Shown here piece by piece: positions 16,538-25,019 of a stretch of 64,000 nt of DNA (the first letter of the stretch is position 1; the number at the start of each line of letters is the position of its first letter). The stretch is taken from contig JAZRZH010000001.1 of the NCBI GenBank assembly GCA_045601245.1, positions 62,001 through 126,000 on the forward strand. The letters run 5' to 3'. Position numbers and translations under genes: made by a program. Under the pieces are notes generated by a model. It did not search any database. It saw only the letters and a list, made by a program, of their open reading frames with translations, and was not told the DNA's origin. The stretch is from Cacconaster sp045601245. GTDB lineage: Bacteria; Bacteroidota; Bacteroidia; Bacteroidales; UBA932.

Positions 16538-16578
16538 AAAAAAAGAGGCGGAACCTTACGGTTCTTCCTCTTTTTTTT
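16538..16578. terminator. Bidirectional-looking intrinsic terminator after the FKBP gene
   Basis: An A-run, GAGG-GGAACC, a TTAC loop, GGTTCTTCCTC and a run of T form a long stem with U-tracts in both directions. It separates the FKBP gene from glutamine synthetase. Confidence 0.85.
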
Positions 16579-16610
16579 GTATAATTGTATTTCATTTAAC
16601 TCACTAACCA

Positions 16611-18113
16611 ATGAACCCATATCTCGAATACAATATCAATCCTCTGGTTGCTCAGATTGGTAAGGATCCGGCTGATTTCACAAAGGCCGACATCATTGAT
16701 TTCATTATCCGCAATGACGTAAGAATCATTAATTTCCGTTACGTCGCCGCTGATGGCAGGTTAAAGACTCTGAACTTTCCTGTAACGAATTATGCATATC
16801 TGGATTCCATCCTTTCCTATGGAGAGAGGGTTGATGGTTCCAGCCTCTTCCCATATATCAACGCCCGGTCGAGCGATTTGTATGTTATTCCGAGATATTC
16901 AACGGCATATATGGATCCGTTTGCGTCAATTCCGACGCTGGGGCTCATCTGCTCATATTTCACCAAAGACGGCCTGCCGCTGGAAAGCGCCCCTGAATAC
17001 ACGCTACGCAAGGCTCACAAGGCTTTTCAGGAGAAGACCGGCCTCCGCTTCGAAGCGATGGGAGAACTCGAATATTATGTCATAGATCAGGATGATAATG
17101 CATTTCCGACCCCTGACCAGCACGGATATCACGAGTCATCACCGTTTACCAAATTCGAGGCATTCCGTACTCAGGCTATGAAGTTTATTGCCCAGTGCGG
17201 CGGCAATATCAAATACGGCCATTCTGAAGTGGGAAACTTCACCCAGGACGGCAGGATATATGAGCAGAACGAGATCGAGTTCCTTGTCAATCCTGTCGAA
17301 TCTGCTGCGGATCAACTGACTATGGCCAAATGGATTCTTCGTACACTCGCTTATGAATATGGCCTTGATATCACCTTCTCCCCGAAGATCACCGAAGGCA
17401 AGGCAGGCAGCGGCCTTCATTTCCATACCCGTATGATGAAGGGTGACAAGTCCGTGATGATCGAAAATGGCCGCCTCTCCGATACCGCACGCACGGCTAT
17501 CGCCGGTTATATGAAATGCGCTTCAGCGCTCACGGCATTCGGCAACACTAACCCTACCTCATACTTCCGTCTAGTGCCTCATCAGGAGGCGCCTACCAGC
17601 ATCTGCTGGGGCGACCGCAACCGCTCCGTCCTTGTCCGCGTACCTCTCGGATGGACAGGGAACAGGGATATGTCCGCAATAGCAAACGGATTTGCTGAAG
17701 ACAGCAGTTACAAGGCGCCTGATAAGCAGACCGTCGAAATGCGTTCACCGGACGGATCTGCGGATATCTACAATATGATGGCCGGTCTCGTCACCGCAGC
17801 CAAGACCGGATTCGGAATGTCCGATGCCCTCAAGGTCGCAGAAGAGACTTACGTTGATGTCAATATCCACGACAAGCAGAATGAGGCAAAGCTCAACGCC
17901 CTTGAGCAGCTGCCGACTTCCTGCAAGGAATCTGCGGACGCACTCGAGAAGAACAGGGCTCTGTTCGAGGCGGACGGCGTATTTGACAAGGCTATGATCG
18001 ACGGTACCATCGCCAAGCTCCGCGCATACGGAGACGGCGACATCAGGGCCCGCATCAAGGCGGATCCTTCGCTGATGAGCGGACTCGTCGAAGAATACTT
18101 CCACTGCGGATAA
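16611..18113 (+). CDS. Glutamine synthetase family protein
   Basis: A protein of 500 residues that should make glutamine from glutamate, ammonia and ATP. The beta-grasp N-terminal domain has IINFRYVAADGRLKTL and RVDGSSLFPYI. The catalytic domain shows EYYV with the metal-binding glutamates, YEQNEIEF, KAGSGLHFH (ATP/metal site) and NTNPTSYFRLVPHQEAP with the CWGDRNRS arginine cluster. VEMRSPDGSAD is the late catalytic segment. The length is typical of single-domain bacterial GS (about 450-500), not of the 700-residue GlnN form. The residue context of the RCPDGSAD-like loop (R-S-P-D) is slightly atypical. The next gene starts 42 bases later on the same strand. Confidence 0.88.
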   Translation: MNPYLEYNINPLVAQIGKDPADFTKADIIDFIIRNDVRIINFRYVAADGRLKTLNFPVTNYAYLDSILSYGERVDGSSLFPYINARSSDLYVIPRYSTAYMDPFASIPTLGLICSYFTKDGLPLESAPEYTLRKAHKAFQEKTGLRFEAMGELEYYVIDQDDNAFPTPDQHGYHESSPFTKFEAFRTQAMKFIAQCGGNIKYGHSEVGNFTQDGRIYEQNEIEFLVNPVESAADQLTMAKWILRTLAYEYGLDITFSPKITEGKAGSGLHFHTRMMKGDKSVMIENGRLSDTARTAIAGYMKCASALTAFGNTNPTSYFRLVPHQEAPTSICWGDRNRSVLVRVPLGWTGNRDMSAIANGFAEDSSYKAPDKQTVEMRSPDGSADIYNMMAGLVTAAKTGFGMSDALKVAEETYVDVNIHDKQNEAKLNALEQLPTSCKESADALEKNRALFEADGVFDKAMIDGTIAKLRAYGDGDIRARIKADPSLMSGLVEEYFHCG

Positions 18114-18155
18114 CCTTTCTCAGACCCGCGCCATCCGGAGCGGATTTACGGGAAT

Positions 18156-19982
18156 ATGGATATATTCAGGAGAATACTGGCATATGCGCGGCCATACGGA
18201 AAGTACTGGCCGCCATATTTGCTGTTATCCATCCTGTCCGTAATTTTCGGAATCGCCAATTATGCACTGCTCGGACCGATGCTGACTGTCCTCTTTGAGA
18301 ACAACAGCATTGCTGTGGATGCGATAAAGCCGGAGTTCACTCCTACCATAGGTTATTTCTCGGATATCTTTTCATACACGCTCTCGCGCATTGTCTGCAA
18401 CTCCGGCGTGGTCAGGGGATTGGCCTTCGTAAGCCTGTCGCTCGTGGTGGCGTGCTTCTTCTCGGACTTGTGCAGATATCTTTCCCAGCGGATTCTTGTC
18501 AACATGAAGACTACGCTGATGAAGAATATACGTACCGACCTTTTTTTAAAGATATCCTCGCTTGACATCGGGTATTTCACCGAAAGGCGCAAGGGGGATA
18601 TCCTCTCATCCATTTCCAACGACGTGAACGAAGTTCAGAACAGCGTCGCCAGCAGTTTTCATATCATATTCAGGGAGCCGCTCCTGGTGATCGGATTCCT
18701 GATTATGCTATTCTATATGTCGCCGAGACTTACTCTGGTGTCCCTTATCGCACTTCCCGTCTCAGCGGTTGTAATCACCAGAATCACACGTCGACTGCGT
18801 TCAGGCTCCATAGAGACCCAGAGCCTTATGGGCAGCCTGCTGAGCCAGTTCGAGGAGTCCATATCAGGTTCAAGAATAATCAAGGCCTTTAATGCCGGCA
18901 AGTATGCGGCTTCCCGATTTGAAAAGGACAATGACCGCCACTGCGAAGTTTCGAGACAGGTAGGCAACCGTCAGGAACTGGCATCCCCGACTTCGGAATT
19001 CCTGGGCATCTCCATAGCTGCAGTAGTGCTGTTCTATGGAGGATGGCTCAATCTCCACGGCAATCTCGGAATGACCTGGGAGCAGTTCATTGTATACATT
19101 ATGTTCTATTGGAAAGTGCTTGAGCCGGCAAAGGCGATTTCCAATTCTTATGCCGCCATCCGCAAGGGCATCGTTTCAGGAGAACGTATCTTTTCAATCC
19201 TTGACTCCGAGCCGGCAATCCGGGAACCGGAAACTCCTGAACATATATCTTCATTTGAACGGTCGGTCGAATACAAAGACGTATCTTTCGCTTATTCCGG
19301 CGACCCTGTTCTCCGGAATGTCAACCTTGAAATAAAGAAAGGTATGATGGTTGCGGTGGTAGGGCCGTCAGGCGCCGGCAAATCCACTCTTGCGGACCTT
19401 CTTCCAAGATTCTGGGATGTCACATCCGGAAGCATATTGATAGATGGAACTGATATCCGCAATATCTGCCTCAACGATCTGCGTTCCCTGATGGGCATAG
19501 TACCTCAGGAGCCAATCCTTTTCAATGATACTGTCTTCAACAATATTGCTTTCGGAATGGAGAATGTCAATCCGTCTGAGGTCGTTGCTGCGGCAAAGGT
19601 CGCGAATGCCGACGAATTCATCTCGAAGATGGAGCAGGGATATGATACCAACATAGGGGAGGGCGGTTCGAAGCTTTCCGGTGGCCAGCGGCAGCGCATC
19701 GCGATTGCGCGCGCTGTTCTCAAGAATCCTCCGATTCTCATTCTGGATGAAGCGACATCCTCTCTCGATACCGAGAGCGAGCGGCTTGTCCAGGATGCAT
19801 TGCAGCGCCTGATGAAAAACCGTACCTCACTGGTCATTGCCCACAGGCTTTCGACCATACGGCATGCAGATATGATAATCGTGCTCCGCGACGGTGCAGT
19901 GGCCGAAAGCGGTACGCATGAACAATTGATAGAAAACAAGGGCCTGTATGAGCATTTGTGTTCGATGCAGGCATTTTCATAG
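18156..19982 (+). CDS. ABC exporter, fused membrane and ATPase domains (MsbA/multidrug type)
   Basis: A half-transporter of 608 residues expected to work as a dimer in the inner membrane. Residues about 15-320 carry six transmembrane helices. The nucleotide-binding domain has Walker A GPSGAGKST (about 404-412), Q-loop VPQEP, signature LSGGQRQRIA (about 507-516), Walker B PILILDEATSSLD and switch histidine in IAHRLSTIR. The best-known role of this architecture is lipid A or lipid flipping (MsbA), though peptide or drug export cannot be excluded. It lies 6 bases ahead of a fatty acyl-CoA ligase gene, which mildly favours a lipid substrate. Confidence 0.87.
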   Translation: MDIFRRILAYARPYGKYWPPYLLLSILSVIFGIANYALLGPMLTVLFENNSIAVDAIKPEFTPTIGYFSDIFSYTLSRIVCNSGVVRGLAFVSLSLVVACFFSDLCRYLSQRILVNMKTTLMKNIRTDLFLKISSLDIGYFTERRKGDILSSISNDVNEVQNSVASSFHIIFREPLLVIGFLIMLFYMSPRLTLVSLIALPVSAVVITRITRRLRSGSIETQSLMGSLLSQFEESISGSRIIKAFNAGKYAASRFEKDNDRHCEVSRQVGNRQELASPTSEFLGISIAAVVLFYGGWLNLHGNLGMTWEQFIVYIMFYWKVLEPAKAISNSYAAIRKGIVSGERIFSILDSEPAIREPETPEHISSFERSVEYKDVSFAYSGDPVLRNVNLEIKKGMMVAVVGPSGAGKSTLADLLPRFWDVTSGSILIDGTDIRNICLNDLRSLMGIVPQEPILFNDTVFNNIAFGMENVNPSEVVAAAKVANADEFISKMEQGYDTNIGEGGSKLSGGQRQRIAIARAVLKNPPILILDEATSSLDTESERLVQDALQRLMKNRTSLVIAHRLSTIRHADMIIVLRDGAVAESGTHEQLIENKGLYEHLCSMQAFS

Positions 19983-19988
19983 AATATT

Positions 19989-21638
19989 ATGAGCAATTCA
20001 GTTAATAAACTATTTGAAAATAGTTTCCGCAAGAACTGGGACCGACCGGCCTTGTCTGATTACAATGGTGCCACACTCACTTATGCGGACCTTTCCCGCA
20101 GCATAGCAAAACTGCATATTTTCTTTGAAGTATGTCACATAAAAAAAGGTGACAAAATTGCTCTTTGTGCCCGTAACCAGGCAAATTGGGCTGTTGCATA
20201 CCTCGCCATAATGACTTACGGCGCAGTGGTGGTGCCGCTTCTCCATGAATTCAAGCAGAGCAGCATACATCATCTTGTCAATCATTCTGATTCCAGATTC
20301 CTCTTCGTGGGCGATATGATATGGGAGAATCTCTCTCCTGCCGAAATGCCGGAAATCGAGGCGTGCATCACCTTGAACAACTTCAAGCCCGCCTTTGCCC
20401 GCAATGAGGCGATTCCCGGGATGGTCATGAAGGTCGATGAGATATTCGAATCGCGGTATCCTGATTTCGGTCCTGATGATATCAAGTTTTATGAGGATAA
20501 GCCGGAGGAGCTGGCGTTGATAAGTTATACATCAGGCAGCACCGGGTTCTCAAAGGGTGTGATGCTTCCGTACAGTTCCGTTTATTATAACATAATGTTC
20601 GGAGTTTATGCTGAAAACCACATCAACAATCAGTCAAAAATTGTTTCGATGCTTCCTTCAGCGCATATGTACGGAATGATGTTCGAAATGGCCTATGAAA
20701 TCACCAAGGGAGCGCACGTCTATTTTCTGACCAGATTACCGAGTCCTAAAGTCATTCTCCAGGCACTCGGCGACATAAAGCCGGAACTCATAGTTACAGT
20801 GCCGCTGATTCTTGAGAAAATCTATAAGTCCATGCTTCTGCCGTTCATCAGCAAGAACAGTACGAAGATGTTCCTTTCTCTTCCTGTGATCGATCAGGTT
20901 GTGCTCAACAAGATCAAGAAGGGCATTACTGATGCCTTCGGAGGAAACTTCAGTGAAGTTCTGGTTGGCGGGGCGGCACTCAACCGTGAGGTGGAGGCAT
21001 TCCTGCACCGCATCGGATTCCGTTTTACTGTAGGATACGGTATGACTGAATGCGGGCCTATCATCTCATATTCCCCATGGAATGAGACAAAACTCTATTC
21101 CTGCGGCAAACCGGGTCCGCGTATTTCGGTAAAGATCGATTCGAAGGACCCTGCGCATATACCGGGCGAGATTCTTGTGCAGGGCGAGAACGTCTTTATG
21201 GGCTATTATAAGAATCAGGCTGCCACTGATGCTGCCATTCAGGACGGGTGGCTCCATACCGGCGATATGGGCGTTATGGATGGGGACGGATTCCTATTCA
21301 TCAAAGGACGCAGCAAGACAATGATCCTCGGACCTTCCGGTCAGAATATCTATCCGGAGGAGATAGAGAGCAGCATCAATAACCTTCCATACGTGTCCGA
21401 ATCGCTCGTGATTTCTGATCATGGAATTCTTACTGCACTGATTTATCCTGATTTTGACCAGCTGGCAGCAGATCAGATATCTTCTGAGAGGATACTTGAT
21501 GTGCTTAAGGATAAAATCAAGGTGACCAATATGGAGATGCCGGATTATTGCAAGATTGCAAAAGTTGAAATTTTCCCTGAGGAGTTCGAAAAGACCCCGA
21601 AAAGGAGCATAAAGAGATATCTTTACCAGAGAGGCTGA
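19989..21638 (+). CDS. AMP-forming acyl-CoA ligase, second paralogue
   Basis: A protein of 549 residues of the ANL superfamily. ISYTSGSTGFSKGVML is at about residues 178-193, GYGMTECGPIISYSP in the middle, GWLHTGDMG and GPSGQNIYPEEIE follow, and the catalytic lysine region is KTPKRSIKRYLYQ at the very C-terminus. It aligns over its whole length with the ligase at 6120-7805, and both share FExSF at the start and the same C-terminal signature. It sits 6 bases after the ABC exporter and 4 bases before dCMP deaminase, clearly in an operon. Long-chain fatty acid is the likely substrate class; the exact acid is unknown. Confidence 0.87.
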   Translation: MSNSVNKLFENSFRKNWDRPALSDYNGATLTYADLSRSIAKLHIFFEVCHIKKGDKIALCARNQANWAVAYLAIMTYGAVVVPLLHEFKQSSIHHLVNHSDSRFLFVGDMIWENLSPAEMPEIEACITLNNFKPAFARNEAIPGMVMKVDEIFESRYPDFGPDDIKFYEDKPEELALISYTSGSTGFSKGVMLPYSSVYYNIMFGVYAENHINNQSKIVSMLPSAHMYGMMFEMAYEITKGAHVYFLTRLPSPKVILQALGDIKPELIVTVPLILEKIYKSMLLPFISKNSTKMFLSLPVIDQVVLNKIKKGITDAFGGNFSEVLVGGAALNREVEAFLHRIGFRFTVGYGMTECGPIISYSPWNETKLYSCGKPGPRISVKIDSKDPAHIPGEILVQGENVFMGYYKNQAATDAAIQDGWLHTGDMGVMDGDGFLFIKGRSKTMILGPSGQNIYPEEIESSINNLPYVSESLVISDHGILTALIYPDFDQLAADQISSERILDVLKDKIKVTNMEMPDYCKIAKVEIFPEEFEKTPKRSIKRYLYQRG

Positions 21639-21642
21639 TATT

Positions 21643-22077
21643 ATGGATACCAACGACAAGCAGACAAAGTTTGACAGGCGATACCTCGAGATGGCGTCTG
21701 TGTGGGCGAAGAATTCGTACTGCACCCGCCGCAAGGTCGGAGCCATCATCGTCAAGGACAGGATGATCATTTCGGACGGCTATAACGGTACGCCTTCCGG
21801 CTTCGAGAATGTATGCGAAGATGACAACGGGGTGACAAAGCCTTATGTCCTCCATGCCGAGGCGAATGCCATAACGAAAGTCGCGAAAAGCAGCAACAGC
21901 AGTGACGGAGCGACTCTGTATGTGACCGCCGCTCCCTGCATGGAGTGTGCGAAGCTGATTATCCAGGCCGGAATCAGGCGTGTGGTATACAGTGAGGAAT
22001 ATAGGATAATGGATGGTGTGGAACTCCTCCGGAGGGCCGGTGTGGAAGTGCAGAAACTCGATCCTGATGAAGACTAA
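21643..22077 (+). CDS. Deoxycytidylate (dCMP) deaminase
   Basis: A zinc enzyme of 144 residues that converts dCMP to dUMP, feeding thymidylate synthesis. The zinc and catalytic residues are His71 and Glu73 in HAEANAI, and Cys99 and Cys102 in PCMECAKLI. The ARKNxxCTRRKVGAII-type N-terminal segment and DGYNGTPSGFENVCED match dCMP deaminase rather than cytidine or tRNA adenosine deaminase. Its 3' end overlaps the start of the S41 protease gene by 11 bases. Confidence 0.92.
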   Translation: MDTNDKQTKFDRRYLEMASVWAKNSYCTRRKVGAIIVKDRMIISDGYNGTPSGFENVCEDDNGVTKPYVLHAEANAITKVAKSSNSSDGATLYVTAAPCMECAKLIIQAGIRRVVYSEEYRIMDGVELLRRAGVEVQKLDPDED

Positions 22078-23668
22078 GAAAGATACAGCTATCAATATTG
22101 TGCTGATTGCCGTAATGGTTATTATGGCTGCGGCGCTGATCAGAAATATCTCCGAAAAGGAACGCCAGGTGGTGAAGGTTTATCCGTCAGCATCCTCCAA
22201 GGGTGGAGACTGGAACAAACTGATCACCGTCCTCAATCAGGTGACGGCGAACTATGTCGATTCCATCGATCAGGACAAGGTCACGGAGGAGGTCCTTCCG
22301 CTGATTATGTCGAAGCTCGATCCTCATTCGGTCTATATGCAGCCGCAGGAGCTGCAGGAGGCTGATGAGGATCTGCAGGGCGGATTTGACGGTATAGGCA
22401 TTCAATTCAATGTTCCAAATGATACAGCAATCGTTACAAATGTCATTTCCGGAGGACCTTCCGACAAGGCGGGTCTGCTTTCCGGCGACAGGGTTATAAT
22501 GGTGGATTCGATAGTAATCGCCGGTGTTGAGATGCCGCAGGACTCGATGGTCAGACTGATGCGCGGCAAGAAGGGTACAAAGGTGACAATCAGCGTCAAG
22601 AGGGACGGTGATGACAATCTCGTCCCGTTTGTCATCACACGCGACAAGATTCCTGTCAAGAGCGTCGACGTGGCCTTTATGATGAATGACACTACAGGAT
22701 ACGTCAAACTTTCGAAGTTCTCCAGGACCACATACGTCGAGTTTATAAAGGGGATGCTGCCGTTGCGCGAGAAAGGTATGAAGAAGCTCATCTTCGACCT
22801 GCGCGACAATACTGGCGGCTATATGGACCAGGCTATAATGCTTTCCAATGAGTTTCTTGACAAGGACCAGCTCGTGGTCTATATGGAAGGCCTTCACAGC
22901 GAACGTCAGGACATCCATGCGGACGGCCGGGGATTCTTCAGGGATATCGAACTTGCCATCCTCATAAATGAATATTCGGCATCTTCAAGTGAGATATTCA
23001 CCGGTGCGATGCAGGACAACGACAGGGCGACCGTATATGGCGTCCGCTCGTTTGGCAAAGGTCTCGTCCAGGAGCCATATTATTTCTCTGACGGTTCGGG
23101 CATACGCCTTACGATTGCCAGATATCACACACCTACAGGCAGGTGTATCCAAAAGCCATATACCGATGATTATGAGTATGATATCCTCAAGCGCTATGAG
23201 CGAGGTGAAATGGTTTCCGCTGACAGTATCCCCGTCGACGAGTTACATAAGTATCAGACTCCGGGCGGGCGTACGGTTTATGGCGGCGGCGGTATCATTC
23301 CAGATGTATTCGTGCCTCTTGATACTGTAGGTGTCACTGATTTCCTTGTCAAATGCAACCGACAGAGCCTTCAGGTAAAGTTTGCCAACAAGATTTGTGA
23401 TGAGTACCGTCCGAAGATCCGTGAGATAAAGGATATGACGAGTTTGGAGACGTTCCTCGGCACGCTGGATATCAAGAATCGTTTCATCGCCTTTGCCAAG
23501 GCAAATGGAGTTGACCTGAAGCCTGGTGAATGGGATCAGTCAGGTGAGTTCATTATCACACAGGTAAGCGCCATCATCGGGCGTTACACCCCTATGGATG
23601 ACGATGCATTCTATCCTATTTATCTGAAAGTTGACAAAACCGTCCAGCGGGCGCTGGAGGGGAAGTGA
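22067..23668 (+). CDS. S41 family C-terminal processing protease (Ctp-like)
   Basis: A serine protease of 533 residues, anchored by one N-terminal helix (residues about 8-26) with the rest in the periplasm. A PDZ domain spans about 105-180 (GGFDGIGIQF, PSDKAGLLSGDRV). The peptidase core has DLRDNTGGYMDQA, the catalytic serine in EYSASSSEIF (within 304-308) and catalytic Lys331 in SFGKGLVQ. The ATG at 22067 is chosen because it is followed by the membrane anchor; the longer frame from 22013 lies inside dCMP deaminase. The stop codon directly abuts the stop codon of the convergent TonB-like gene. Confidence 0.93.
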   Translation: MKTKKDTAINIVLIAVMVIMAAALIRNISEKERQVVKVYPSASSKGGDWNKLITVLNQVTANYVDSIDQDKVTEEVLPLIMSKLDPHSVYMQPQELQEADEDLQGGFDGIGIQFNVPNDTAIVTNVISGGPSDKAGLLSGDRVIMVDSIVIAGVEMPQDSMVRLMRGKKGTKVTISVKRDGDDNLVPFVITRDKIPVKSVDVAFMMNDTTGYVKLSKFSRTTYVEFIKGMLPLREKGMKKLIFDLRDNTGGYMDQAIMLSNEFLDKDQLVVYMEGLHSERQDIHADGRGFFRDIELAILINEYSASSSEIFTGAMQDNDRATVYGVRSFGKGLVQEPYYFSDGSGIRLTIARYHTPTGRCIQKPYTDDYEYDILKRYERGEMVSADSIPVDELHKYQTPGGRTVYGGGGIIPDVFVPLDTVGVTDFLVKCNRQSLQVKFANKICDEYRPKIREIKDMTSLETFLGTLDIKNRFIAFAKANGVDLKPGEWDQSGEFIITQVSAIIGRYTPMDDDAFYPIYLKVDKTVQRALEGK

Positions 23669-24397
23669 TTACTGCTTGATAAACCTGTAGACGATCTCGC
23701 CCTGCTGCTGGGCTGGAGCGGAGGTGCTTGATGAGAAGCGGGAGCGTCGGGCCGCTTCGAGGGCGAATTCCCAAAGCAGCGAGTCGCGGGTGGAGGCTGA
23801 TTCATTGATCTGTGCCTTGACTACGCGGCCTTTCTGATTGACCCAGATTGTAACATAGACATCGCCGCCGCCATAGCCTTTGTATGCAGGGACGGGAAGA
23901 TAGCTGGCCTTGCGGCCGTCCAGCCTATAGGTAAGCACGGAAGGGCCCTTGTAGGTCTGGACCTGCTCCTTCTCGGAGTTGTCATCGCCGTCGTTCATAT
24001 CCACGGCGTCGGCCGCATTCTGCTCCTTGAGAGCCTCGCGCTTCGATGCGTCGAGACGTTTCTGCAGTTCTGCAGCTTCTTTATAGACATCCGATCCTGT
24101 TTTTCCGCGGTTGTCCTTCAGTTTCTCTCCGGCATCCACCGCGACGTTGCGCACTGATTGTTTCGGCATTGCGCCGAGCAGGCGGTCCAGTTCCTCCTTT
24201 GCCTGCTCCTTGAGTTCTATCTGTTTTTCTTCCTTCTCAATCTCTTCCTGCTTTGAGAAGTCAAGTACAAAAGAAGACTCCTGGTCTGCGATCGAGCCGA
24301 TTGAGACCAAGAGCAATATAATCAGTACCGAAAGGTGGAAGACCACCGTCGCCCAGAATCCGGCCTGTTTCTCTTCTCCGTTCCTGTTGTCAAACAT
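23669..24397 (-). CDS. TonB-like energy transducer protein
   Basis: A protein of 242 residues with one membrane helix (about residues 14-38), a highly charged E/K-rich stretch likely to be coiled coil (about 45-130), and a C-terminal domain with GGGDVYVTIWVNQKGRVVKAQI and a terminal VYRFIKQ that resembles the TonB C-terminal fold. It probably spans the periplasm and passes proton-motive force to an outer-membrane partner. The ExbB/ExbD genes are about 3.3 kb away on the same strand, separated by a terminator. The first 8 bases overlap the end of udk. It shares no spacer with the convergent S41 gene. TonB is the best guess; a TolA-like role is possible. Confidence 0.72.
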   Translation of the reverse strand: MFDNRNGEEKQAGFWATVVFHLSVLIILLLVSIGSIADQESSFVLDFSKQEEIEKEEKQIELKEQAKEELDRLLGAMPKQSVRNVAVDAGEKLKDNRGKTGSDVYKEAAELQKRLDASKREALKEQNAADAVDMNDGDDNSEKEQVQTYKGPSVLTYRLDGRKASYLPVPAYKGYGGGDVYVTIWVNQKGRVVKAQINESASTRDSLLWEFALEAARRSRFSSSTSAPAQQQGEIVYRFIKQ

Positions 24398-25016
24398 TGA
24401 TACCCTTTTCCTTCAGCGCCTTTTCGATGGTTGCGGTAAGCATATTGATCGCCACTTTGTTGTGGCCGCCCTGAGGTACAATGATATCGGCGTCGCGCTT
24501 GCTCGGTGCGATGAACTGCAGGTGCATCGGCTTGACGGTCTTCCTGTAGCGGTCCATCACCCAGTCAACGTTCTTGCCACGCTCCACAATGTCCCTGGCG
24601 ATTACGCGCATAAGGCGGTCATCATCATCGGCATCCACATAGACCTTGATATCCATCTCGTCCATAAGTTTCTTGCAGGTGAAGATAAGGATACCTTCCA
24701 CAATGATGACGGGAGCAGGGGAGAGATGCACGGTTTCTGTCGTGGACCTTGAGCAGGTGATGTACGAATACACCGGCTGCTCGATGTCACGGCCGGCCTT
24801 GAGCTCCCTCAACTGCTCGACCAGAAGATCGAAATCAATCGCATTAGGATGGTCGAAATTGAGTTTCTGGCGCTCTTCGAGAGGCAGGTGGCTCTGATCC
24901 TTGTAATACGAATCCTGTGACACCACGACTACGTGGTTGTCGAGTCTCTCAGCAAGTTTCCTTGCCACTGTCGTCTTGCCTGAGCCGGTTCCGCCGGCGA
25001 TACCGATGATAAGCAT
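24390..25016 (-). CDS. udk: Uridine kinase
   Basis: An enzyme of 208 residues that phosphorylates uridine or cytidine to the monophosphate in pyrimidine salvage. Walker A is GIAGGTGSGKTT at residues 5-16. SQDSYYKD, NFDHPNAIDFDLL and VIVEGILIF follow the family order, with RLMRVIARDIVERG near the C-terminal third. It starts 3 bases after the asnS stop codon. Confidence 0.95.
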   Translation of the reverse strand: MLIIGIAGGTGSGKTTVARKLAERLDNHVVVVSQDSYYKDQSHLPLEERQKLNFDHPNAIDFDLLVEQLRELKAGRDIEQPVYSYITCSRSTTETVHLSPAPVIIVEGILIFTCKKLMDEMDIKVYVDADDDDRLMRVIARDIVERGKNVDWVMDRYRKTVKPMHLQFIAPSKRDADIIVPQGGHNKVAINMLTATIEKALKEKGINV

Positions 25017-25019
25017 ATT

